Source: Olsenella sp. oral taxon 807
GTDB taxonomy: Bacteria; Actinomycetota; Coriobacteriia; Coriobacteriales; Atopobiaceae
Assembly (NCBI RefSeq): GCF_001189515.2
Contig: NZ_CP012069.2
Coordinates: 2,170,001-2,234,000, forward strand
Reading direction: 5' to 3'
DNA length: 64,000 bases
Shown piece after piece: positions 56,813 through 64,000 of the stretch; the stretch's first letter is position 1, and each line of letters begins with the position of its first letter. A program made the position numbers and the translations under genes. Under the pieces are notes generated by a model that was given only the letters and a program-made list of their open reading frames with translations, was not told where the DNA came from and searched no databases.

Positions 56813-57530
56813 TCATGGCCGGCCTCCCTCCGCTTGGCCTCGGCGAGCATGGCCTCCAGCTGCTCTACGGTGAACGTGAGCCCGCTCGTGTTGGTTTCCC
56901 ACGGATCTCTCGGGCCCGTCGAAGCCCATGGCGCTCATGTCCACGTCGAAGCTCTCGCCCACCTTGCCGACGGCGGCGCATTTTGCCTCGGGGTCGATGC
57001 CTGCGTAGGTGTCGAGCGTCATCGACACGCTCGCGTGTCCGAGGTAGCTCGCCACCGTGCGTACGTCGCAGCCACCCGCGATCATCATGGTGGCGAACAT
57101 GCGGCGCAGGTCGTGGAACATGCAGGAAAAGCCGTCCATCCTGCAGAAGGCGGAGAAGTCCTTGCCGAGCTGCATGGGGTTGTAGGGACGGCTGTCCGAC
57201 ACCTGAGTGCCCAGGATGCAGGGGTCGCCCACGTCCATACCCATCTCGTCCATAGCACGGCGCGTGTCGGCCCGCATGGCCCTGAGCATCGTCGTGTGGC
57301 TGGTGAGGGGGATGGCGTGCGAAGCTGCCGGTCTTGGGCTCCTTGAGGTAGAAGCCGCCCGGGCCGTTGCCGAGAGCGTGGCTCACCGTCATCGCCCCTG
57401 CGTCGTCGAAGTCGCTCCAGCGCAGCGCGCAGACCTCGCCGCGGCGCATGCCGGTCGTGAGCGCAAGCTCTATGGACATGCTATTCATCGATTTCTGCGC
57501 AGTTCTTATTGAACCAAAACACGTCGTCCC
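56813..57530 (-). pseudogene. phage-type integrase remnant
   Basis: IELALTTGMRRGEVCALRWS and GGFYLKEPKTGSFARH in one frame, then MLRAMRADTRRAMDEM, FHDLRRMFATMMIAGG and LGHASVSMTLDTYAGIDPE in another, the shift near 57320. The N-terminal part is missing. Paralogous to the remnant at 59215 in the opposite orientation. Confidence 0.78.
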
Positions 57531-57904
57531 CGCCGAGGCGGGAGGACGCCGCTCGCGAGGCAGCAACGCGTCGCGCACCTTTGCCTGTTTTGCCCCGGGG
57601 TCGGGTCGCGACGCCCGCGGCAGTGGACCATCTTGTGGGGCTCGTCGGGACCCCGGCCTCCCCGGACCAGGTCCCAAAGACCTCCCAGGCCTCGCCCGTC
57701 CGGCCCCACCGGGCAGCCCGGGGGGTGCCGCCAGCGTCCTCGCGTCCCGGCGCGCACGCGACCCCCGCAGCCCGTCACGGTCCGTCACGGGGTGGTGGCC
57801 CAAGGCGCCGCTCGAGGTTCTCGGGCCGGCCGTCCCAGCCCGTGCCACTCACCAGAAACCCCGAAGGGCCTAAAATGAACAAGATACGATAAGGAGAATT
57901 GACC
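57531..57904. other. GC-rich gap without gene
   Basis: No coding pattern could be supported; only the ribosome site AAGGAGAA for the next gene is recognised at its right end. Confidence 0.4.
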
Positions 57905-58279
57905 ATGGAACTCTACGACGCGTCTGAGCTTTATCCTGGCTTCGAGTACCCCGCAGGCATCAAGAGGGTTGTCGAACTTGGACTCACATACCTGGGCTGG
58001 TGGTGGATCCTGGAAGCATGCTTCGCAGGTGACTATACACGCAATATGGCGGGGCGCTATCCCGATCGCAGGCTCATTCCCTTTGCCAAGCGTGAGGACT
58101 GCGATGACGTGGCCTGCTTCGAGGTTGGTAGGCCCGGAAAGGTAACCATAATCCACGACTTCGCCAATCCGGGTTGGGAGCAGCGTGAGGAGTACGGCGA
58201 CTTCTGGTCGTGGTTCGAGGCGGCCGTGCTCGACATGATTGCCCGGGAACGCGAGGAGGAGGCGGAGAATGGACTCTAA
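57905..58279 (+). CDS. SUKH (SMI1/KNR4)-like protein
   Basis: 124 residues: MELYDASELYPGFEYPAGIK, LTYLGWWWILEACFAGDYT, VTIIHDFANPGWEQREEYGD and FWSWFEAAVLDMIAR. The latter part resembles SUKH-fold proteins, many of which are immunity proteins against nuclease toxins; the assignment is tentative. AAGGAG lies 9 bases before the ATG. Overlaps the KptA gene by 11 bp, so the two are co-translated. Confidence 0.55.
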   Translation: MELYDASELYPGFEYPAGIKRVVELGLTYLGWWWILEACFAGDYTRNMAGRYPDRRLIPFAKREDCDDVACFEVGRPGKVTIIHDFANPGWEQREEYGDFWSWFEAAVLDMIAREREEEAENGL

Positions 58280-58931
58280 GCTGACACATATCAGCAAGGA
58301 GATCTCCTATGCACTGAGGCATGCTCCCTGGGAGTACGAGCTCGAGCTTGACGAGCAGGGCTTCGTGCCCATCGAGCAGCTCCTCCAGGCGATGAACGAA
58401 GGCCGAGACGAGGGCGACGCCGTTGCCCTCGCCGACCTCGAGCGGATAGTCGCCGAGTCAGACAAGCAGCGACACGAGATCGACGGAGACAGAATCCGAG
58501 CCCTGTACGGACACTCCGTGCCCAAGAGGATCGAGAGGCTGGCAGCCGAGCCTCCAGCTGTCCTGTATCACGGGACCTCTCACGAAGCCGCACAAAGGAT
58601 TCTCGCCGAGGGGCTCAGGCCCATGGGCAGGCAGTACGTACACCTCTCTTGCGACGTCGAGACCGCCGAGGCCGTCGGTAGGCGGCGCGACAGGAGCCCG
58701 ATAATCCTCTCCATTGATACCAAGAGGGCAGACGGAGATGGGGTCGCGTTCTATCGCGGCAACGACAAGGTTTGGCTGGCAGACTCAATACCTGCGGATT
58801 GCATCTCCGTGAGGAAGGGCAGCCCCTATGGCCGCCCTTCCCGTCAGCTCACGGCTGAGCCAGCAGACCAGAGGCCACGCATCCCCTCCTCAGGCCATAC
58901 CGCTCGGCCAGAGGCCACGCATCAGGCGTAG
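58269..58931 (+). CDS. kptA: RNA 2'-phosphotransferase (Tpt1/KptA family)
   Basis: 220 residues. SKEISYALRHAPWEYELELD (Arg-His of the active site), HEIDGDRIRALYGHSVP, VLYHGTSHEAAQRILAEGL and QYVHLSCDVETAEAVGRR match Tpt1 motifs in order. The family removes an internal RNA 2'-phosphate using NAD, giving ADP-ribose 1'',2''-cyclic phosphate. The last 35 residues (from GRPSRQLTAEP) are low-complexity and probably read-through of a lost stop. Overlaps the SUKH-like gene. Confidence 0.88.
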   Translation: MDSKLTHISKEISYALRHAPWEYELELDEQGFVPIEQLLQAMNEGRDEGDAVALADLERIVAESDKQRHEIDGDRIRALYGHSVPKRIERLAAEPPAVLYHGTSHEAAQRILAEGLRPMGRQYVHLSCDVETAEAVGRRRDRSPIILSIDTKRADGDGVAFYRGNDKVWLADSIPADCISVRKGSPYGRPSRQLTAEPADQRPRIPSSGHTARPEATHQA

Positions 58932-59194
58932 ACAAGGATAGGGAGGGCTTGGAGGCGATCCCCGCCACGAAGCGCCCTACCCTCAGAGCGCATCGCCCCC
59001 TCGGGGGCGACTGCGGACGACCTTGGTCTTTGCATCCTCGCGCTCAGGTTGCACCAGGCACCGACGATAGCGCCCACGGCGAGCACGGCAAGGGCGCCGA
59101 GCACGGCGGCCGGTACGTTCGCATCACCCGTCCTGGGGATGCCGAGCGTCGGCGTTTCGGAAGGAGGCGTCTTCTCTTCGGGTTCCGTAAACAT
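58922..59194 (-). pseudogene. C-terminal anchor of a sortase substrate
   Basis: FTEPEEKTPPSETPTLGIPR then TGDANVP, a hydrophobic stretch AAVLGALAVLAVGAIVGAW and a basic tail RMQRPR: an IPRTG variant of LPxTG with the membrane stop. The rest of the surface protein is gone, replaced by the integrase remnant. The frame stays open to 58922 past the natural end. Confidence 0.6.
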
Positions 59195-59214
59195 AGACCG
59201 TCGTCGGCCCCTCA

Positions 59215-60122
59215 ATGAGCGTGCGAGAGCTCATGGGGAAGCTCCTTGCCCACAAGGAGGGATCGGGCACCATCGAGCCCTCCACGATGCGGGGCTACCG
59301 CGCCGAGGCGAGGCAGATGGACTCCTGCATCGGAAACGTCCGCCTGGCGAACCTCTCCGTGGAGGACGCGTCCTCCTGGATGCGCGACATGGGCGCCGAC
59401 GGCTACGCCCCCCAAGAGCCGCCCCAAGGCGTTCCGCCAGCTCAGGCAGACGCTCAAGTGGGCCGTCACCCAGAGCCTCGCCTCCAAGAGTCCCTGCGAC
59501 TCCCGCAGGCCGCCCAAGCGCGTGAAGACGCCGACAGCCTCCCGGCCGTAACGACCGCACCCGCATGATGCGCCTGGCAGTGGCAGCCCGGCCCTTTCCA
59601 CTCGGCATGGCCATAGAGCTCGCCCTCACGACGGGTATGAGGCGCAGCGAGGTCCGTGCCCTCAGGCGGAGCGACCTCAACGACGACGGGACCATCACGG
59701 TCTCCCACACTGGGCGACGCCGAGGAAGGCTTCTACCTCAAGGAGCCCAAGACCCAGAGCTTCGCCCGGACGATACCCCTCGCCAGGCGCATGCTCCAAG
59801 CCCTCAGGACCATGCGGGCAGGATGGCTCCGCGCCGCCGAATTCGGCCTATTGGACCCCTTCGTCCTCGGCGCGCAGGGGCCGGAGAGCCGCCCCCACAA
59901 CCCCACCCAGCTCGGCAAGGACTTCGTCGCCCTCTGCAAGATGAACGGCTTTCACTGCACCTTCCACGACCTGCGCAACGCCCTCGCCACGATGATGATC
60001 GCAGTGGTCGTCAACGTCCGCACGGTCGCAAGCTGCCTGGGCCACGCGAGCGTGTCCGCGACCCTCAACATCGACGCCGACGTGGACATGGCCGCCGCCT
60101 CTCCCATCAAGTGCGATCTCTT
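59215..60122 (+). pseudogene. phage-type integrase remnant, second copy
   Basis: MSVRELMGKLLAHKEGSGTI and YRAEARQMDSCIGNVRLANL (N-terminal domain), frame change near 59415, KAFRQLRQTLKWAVTQSLAS, then IELALTTGMRRSEVRALRRS, GFYLKEPKTQSFARTIPLAR, FHDLRNALATMMIAVVVNV and LGHASVSATLNIDADVD. The HxxR box lacks its Arg-Arg pattern (DLRNALA) and the final Tyr is replaced by Asp, besides at least two frameshifts, so it is dead. Confidence 0.8.
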
Positions 60123-60296
60123 CGGTAACGAGCCCGCTTCGCAGCCGCAGGGCCTCGCCTTCGCGGTGGGGCAGCTACATACCGGCCTAGGCCGCGAGCA
60201 TGCGCTCGACCGTATCGGGATCGAGCCCCAGCGACGCTACGCCGGGGGCCCGCCGGCTTTCGGTCGTCAATGGGTCGAGCGCGCCTTCACCCTGCG

Positions 60297-61079
60297 CTAC
60301 CCCTGCGCCGCGAGCGCGCGCTCGATCTCGCTGGCGTCAACCCCCGCCGACGCGGCAGCGTCCTGCACGCTCACGAGGCCGTCGCGCACGAACCCGCAGA
60401 TCGTCTCGAGCTTGCCCTTAGCCTCACCCTTGGCCTCGCCCTCCGCACGGATCTCCTCTATGACGCTTCCCATGGCCATCCTGCCCACCTCCGTCTCCCT
60501 GAGCCTGCGCTTCTCACTCGAGGTCTCCGGGAAGCGCGCGTCATCGTACGCGTCGCCCTCCACGAAGAGCCTCATGAGGGCGGCGACCTCGCTGCCGTCC
60601 CTCGCCAGGGCGTTCACGTACACCTCCGCAAGGCCGTTGTCGCCCGCCTCGCCCGTCTCCCGGAGGACCCTGTCCATATGGTACAGCGAGCGGGCGGCCC
60701 CAAAGGGGTCGAACTCGCAGACGATCGCCACGCAGACGTCCGGGACGTCCTCGAAGCGATCACCCGGCCCCGTCCTGTCCGCCGTCACGAGCGACGCGTA
60801 GTAGCGCGCCCGCCTCTGGAGGTCGCCCTCGTCCACCCGCTGCACCTCCACGTCCACGAACCCGCCGCCCGAGAGCTCGCAGAGGGCATCGAGGACCGCC
60901 GAGCGCCCGTGGGGGTTCGTGACGGCGGACTGCGGGGTGCACTCCACGACGGTGAGCCCCGGGTCCTCGAGCAGCACCCTCAGCACCTCCTCGCAGAAGT
61001 CCTTGCTTTGCGCCATCACCCGAAACATCAGGTCGTCTATGGGCCTCAGGGCGCCCATGTCAAGCCTCGTCTGCACCAT
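60297..61079 (-). CDS. Rpn-family PD-(D/E)XK nuclease
   Basis: About 260 residues from ATG 61079 (AAGGGGGG upstream; open frame to 61142). Start LRPIDDLMFRVMAQSKDFCE and core LDALCELSGGGFVDVEVQRV with the E-x-Q-like end of the PDDEXK motif, then RARYYASLVTADR. Such proteins, once called transposases, are mobile-looking DNA nucleases found in many copies in gut bacteria. The tail EEIRAEGEAKGEAKGKLETI is a typical coiled segment. Confidence 0.82.
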   Translation of the reverse strand: MVQTRLDMGALRPIDDLMFRVMAQSKDFCEEVLRVLLEDPGLTVVECTPQSAVTNPHGRSAVLDALCELSGGGFVDVEVQRVDEGDLQRRARYYASLVTADRTGPGDRFEDVPDVCVAIVCEFDPFGAARSLYHMDRVLRETGEAGDNGLAEVYVNALARDGSEVAALMRLFVEGDAYDDARFPETSSEKRRLRETEVGRMAMGSVIEEIRAEGEAKGEAKGKLETICGFVRDGLVSVQDAAASAGVDASEIERALAAQG

Positions 61080-61413
61080 CCGACCGCCCCCCTTCCGTTT
61101 GCCGCCTCTCCTTTCACCCATCATAGCACAGTGAAAGAACAATCGTTCTTATAAGTTCATGGAAATACACCCTCCCTCCAAAGACAGAACGCACACTTGG
61201 GGGGTGGGCGCCGGGTAGGCCACGCCCAGCAGGTCATGGGGCCGCCCTCGGGTGGCGGGACGGCTCTGCGGCTGCCGGCCCGCTCGCCCGGCGGCCCCCC
61301 GGCTCCCTGCCACCGACTTTCGGCACGGGCGCCCTGGCGCCATTCCTGGGTTGCCGTGGCCGTCCTCACGTCCCATCCCCCAATCACGTGTGGTCTGTGT
61401 GCACCCATCCTCA
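61080..61413. other. gap without gene
   Basis: Contains the promoter region of the Rpn gene (AT-rich at 61130-61160) and GC-rich sequence with no supported gene. Confidence 0.4.
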
Positions 61414-61564
61414 AGTTTCTCTCCTCCACTGTTGACATGGTGACGCCCCTCGTCTCCCCCGATGCCGCCAGCAAGTTGGCACGACGAGGGGACGCGTGGA
61501 AATGCCTGGCACGGGGTTGCGAGGTGACAAAGGTGCCGGACATGTCGACGGTGGTCTAACGGAA
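61414..61564. mobile_element. degenerate second copy of the MITE
   Basis: Right end CATGTCGACGGTGGTCTAAC (61541-61560) matches the right end of the 153-bp MITE with one change; the left end CCACTGTTGACATGG (61426-61440) matches CCACCGTTGACATGG. Length about 150 bp. It sits where an ORF6N gene has lost its N-terminal half. Confidence 0.6.
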
Positions 61565-61565
61565 A

Positions 61566-62170
61566 GTCGTGGAAATGCGCCGGTACCTCGCAAGCAATGC
61601 CCAGATGTTCGAACGCATAAACGCAATGGAGGTCAGGCAGCTCGAGTACCAGAAGACGAGCGCTTCGAGCGAGTCTTCGACGACATGGAGGCCCACGAGG
61701 CACCGAGGCAGAAGGTCTTCTTCGAGGGCCAGGTCTTTGACGCGTTCGAGCTCCTGGTGTCGCTGGTGCAGCATGCCAAGGAGTCCATAGTCCTCATCGA
61801 CGGCCACACCGATGCGGACACCCTCAACACACTCGCCAAGAAGAACGGGGGCGTGGCGTCCACACTCTAGACCCACCCCAAGGCGAGGCTCACCACCAGG
61901 GACGTCGAGACCTTCAACACCCAGTGCCCCAAGCTCACGGTCAGACATGCCGAGTCATTTCATGACCGCTTCATGATACTGGACGATATGGGAGCCTACC
62001 TCGTGGACGCACCCCTTGAAGACGCGGGGAAGAAGGGCTTCGGCATCACGAGGATTGAAGGCCTCGAGACAGTCCGAGCCATCCTCGACAGCTTGGACCC
62101 CGGCGAGGAAGTAGTTCCTGATGAGGACACCAAGGCATTGGGTGGCAGGGAAAACCGGATAGACCGATAG
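61566..62170 (+). pseudogene. ORF6N/PLD-like protein, C-terminal part
   Basis: VVEMRRYLASNAQMFERINA, a frame change near 61655, ERFERVFDDMEAHEAPRQKV, FFEGQVFDAFELLVSLVQHA, SIVLIDGHTDADTLNTLAKK, an in-frame TAG at 61868, then VETFNTQCPKLTVRHAESFH and DRFMILDDMGAYLVDAPLED. These phage-like proteins join an ORF6N domain to a phospholipase-D-like domain. The N-terminus was lost at the MITE. Confidence 0.72.
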
Positions 62171-62395
62171 GAGGCATGAGAAGGAAGCACCGCATCCCAT
62201 GTGCGGCGCCCGCCCGTATGACGAGAAGGACTCATGGTCTAAGCAAGGCTATCAAGAGTTTTCAACACCGTGCGGAGGGAAGGCGGCGGCCGTACACGAG
62301 CCAAAGCACCACCGCCAAAGGGGCAGCCAGCACGCAGAACACAGGAGTCAGCGCATCGGCCGCACCCCACGCCAGCTCCTCGTGCCAACGCCTCC

Positions 62396-62744
62396 TCACT
62401 TCAGCATCTCGTTCATGCGCCGCCACCTGGCCGCGTAGTTCGCGCCCAAGCGGCATTTGCGTTCCTCGCCGTTGCCATAGTCGCCGCAGGTGACCGCCTC
62501 AGGCAACTCGAGAACAGGGCGAGGCCGTTGTCGAGAGACCAAGGCTCGGGGCAGTCCCTTGGAGTTTGACAAGACTGTAATGGGGGATGCGGCCCGACGA
62601 GATACGCGGCCCCTCGGCCGCCCCGAGGCAGGACTCCTCCATAGGCACGACCAGGGCAGGGTTGCGATCGGCAAGTTCATGAAAATATCCGGCACGCGCC
62701 CGGAGCAGCACGGAGGCACCGGAGTCAAAAGCGACCCCGGTCAC
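62396..62744 (-). pseudogene. unrecognised decayed coding stretch
   Basis: MTGVAFDSGASVLLRARAGY, FHELADRNPALVVPMEESCL and RISSGRIPHYSLVKLQG in one frame, then RPVLELPEAVTCGDYGNGEE and RWRRMNEMLK in another. A downstream hydrophobic piece VFCVLAAPLAVVLWLVYG (about 62280-62340) may belong to it or to a neighbour. Family unknown. The remainder of 62171-63179 shows nothing. Confidence 0.35.
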
Positions 62745-63189
62745 GGGAGCCCGACATGCGCGGGAGGAACCTAGGGTCGGCGGCAGGAGCGTGGGCTAGG
62801 TAGCGGGGCACCTCAGAGACTGCGACGAGGGCGAGAGGCTGGGGTCGAGACGCGCCACAGGAGGTGGGCAAGTCGCGCGCTCCTGCCCTCAACGTCACAC
62901 CGCCCCTCGCACGGGGAGGCAACGGGGACCCCTGGTCGATGACCGGCGCAAATGTGGAGTTCAGGACGGCGGTGGAGGCGGAGCCCGACCCATTGGCCCG
63001 ACATACCGGGGAAATCGACCAGGGATTGGACTATCATGAGGGGATGACATCCAGTCTGCGTCGTGTGTCCGTGGACTTGGGCCGCCCCTCTCTATGGCAG
63101 ATTCTGCAATCGAGCGAGTCTTGATCCAAGTTTCCCACCGCAGCCCCCTCGCTTGATTCAGGTCGACGTTAACAGCCTCACCGGACGAC

Positions 63190-63393
63190 GTGCGGGTGCT
63201 CGACCGCTCCTACACCGACGGCGGCTGGTGGCTCTTCGACCATAGGATCAACCTCACCGACGAGGTCTTCGCGCTCGCGGGCGAGGAGGCGCCGCGCAGG
63301 TGGATGCGCGTCAGGGACGTCGAGGCCCTGCTCGAGAAGGGAAAGGATCCGCTGGACCTGAGACACCGCACGGGGGACGTTCATCTCGGTTGA
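63190..63393 (+). pseudogene. C-terminal coding remnant, unknown
   Basis: VLDRSYTDGGWWLFDHRINL, TDEVFALAGEEAPRRWMRVR, DVEALLEKGKDPLDLRHRTG and a stop. Looks like the end of a real protein whose start is missing. Its last codons form the first copy of a direct repeat (63357-63383 and 63417-63444, 27 bases with one extra G). Confidence 0.4.
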
Positions 63394-63545
63394 TAATCCG
63401 CAGTTGTTGATACCGGCCTGAGACACCGCACGGGGGGACGTTCAACCCAACAGCCCCGTTTTGTCAACTGAGACGGGTCAAGCGATATCAGGGTACTGCG
63501 GAGGTCAGGAGAAGAGCGCAGAAAGTATAGATGAGAGGTTTAGGC

Positions 63546-63667
63546 ATGGGATTAACTTGGATTAACAACGACAGTTTTATCACTAAAGAGCTCTATGCAC
63601 CATTTGTAGTTGAAAAAGATAGCGACTATCTGCCCGACTTATCCAGCCGATACAACATTTTGCTCAA
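63546..63667 (+). pseudogene. start of an AT-richer gene cut by the IS
   Basis: MGLTWINNDSFITKELYAPF then VVEKDSDYLPDLSSRYNILL, with GAGAGG before the ATG. Base composition is clearly lower in GC than its surroundings, suggesting recent transfer. The IS begins at 63668 and ends the frame at TGA 63687-63689. Confidence 0.5.
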
Positions 63668-64000
63668 CTCTCTGTTAGACCACCGTTGACACGGCCAGCT
63701 TATCCTCCCAGTAGGACCAGAACGGCTGCGGCTCCCTCGCGAGGGCGAACCGCGTGTTGTCGTAGCTCCCCGTCGCCGCCTGGCCCGACAGGGTGTCCGC
63801 CCTGTCGGCGTCCGACCTCCTCGTCTGCTCGTCCCACAGGAACCAGTCGAGGTAGTGGCCGAGCCTCCTCGTCGAGACCCCCCGAGGCGCGCCAGGAAGC
63901 CCTCGGGCCTCGCGTGCATCGCGTCCGCCATGCCGAGCTCGCCGCGCACGGCCTCCCGCGCGGGCGTCGCGTCGTGGCGCGACACGCCGAGCCTGGGGAG
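63668..64000 (-). mobile_element. IS element, right part outside the window, with transposase C-terminus
   Basis: Begins with CTCTCTGTTAGACCACCG and TTGACA, the same 26-bp end as the MITE. The transposase (minus strand, stop TAA at 63675-63677 inside the terminal repeat) reads RRLGHYLDWFLWDEQTRRSD, NTRFALAREPQPFWSYWEDK and LAVSTVV; upstream of a run of six C at 63878-63883 the frame shifts (AREAVRGELGMADAMHARPE, GFLARLG). The 5' part lies beyond the window. IS family not assigned; an 8-bp duplication as at the MITE would suit IS1595 and several other families. Confidence 0.7.

Overview
The window is high-GC DNA from what looks like a host-associated actinobacterium of the class Coriobacteriia (Olsenella/Atopobium type). 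This is an inference from GC-rich coding, a GlgC/GlgD glycogen system of the kind shared with Firmicutes, a sugar PTS with BglG-type antitermination, and many small toxin-antitoxin and phage-defence remnants. No rRNA, tRNA or CRISPR array was recognised.

Region 1 (58-15648, minus strand) is a tight glycogen operon read glgB-glgP-glgC-glgD-glgA-GH13/GH77 debranching fusion-mfd. It makes ADP-glucose (GlgC/GlgD), polymerises it (GlgA), branches it (GlgB) and degrades it (GlgP plus the fusion enzyme). The repair factor Mfd follows with no gap. GlgB carries an unusual Lys/Ala/Thr-rich tail of about 180 residues.

Region 2 (15925-35741) is mostly intact chromosome: endonuclease III, a HigBA pair, a TetR regulator with a perfect operator in its promoter, a nitroreductase-like protein, a cysteine hydrolase, two tandem PH-domain proteins with a WYL regulator, a membrane ankyrin-like protein, an ABC exporter with a NarL-type two-component system, a BglG-regulated PTS/deacetylase operon with an RNA antiterminator site, and an HxlR regulator divergent from an NmrA-like protein, a class M sirtuin and a zinc macrodomain. 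Two arrays of a 16-bp motif at mainly 31-bp spacing, with mirrored orientation, lie between genes.

Region 3 (35742-64000) is an accessory graveyard: BrnTA, AbiE, Fic/VbhA-like, Abi_2 and ORF6N genes, most broken by stops, frameshifts or insertions. It holds several AlbA_2 (Schlafen-like)/HATPase proteins, an AAA_14/DUF4143 ATPase, a SUKH-like protein overlapping the RNA 2'-phosphotransferase KptA, an Rpn-family nuclease, a recombinase-in-trio (RIT) element that splits the Abi_2 gene, a 153-bp MITE with an 8-bp target duplication and terminal repeats matching a partial IS at the right edge, and (with one copy at 32278-32728 in region 2) three copies of a 394-497-bp non-coding element with imperfect inverted ends; one copy has a perfect and one a near-perfect 8-bp target duplication.

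The most novel signal is that two neighbouring AlbA_2/HATPase genes are each enclosed by their own gene-specific inverted repeats (36 of 40 bp in one case), and a third decayed one starts at a repeat that cuts an ORF6N gene. This suggests that these proteins travel as single-gene cassettes. Many disruptions fall in G/C runs, so some may be assembly errors.
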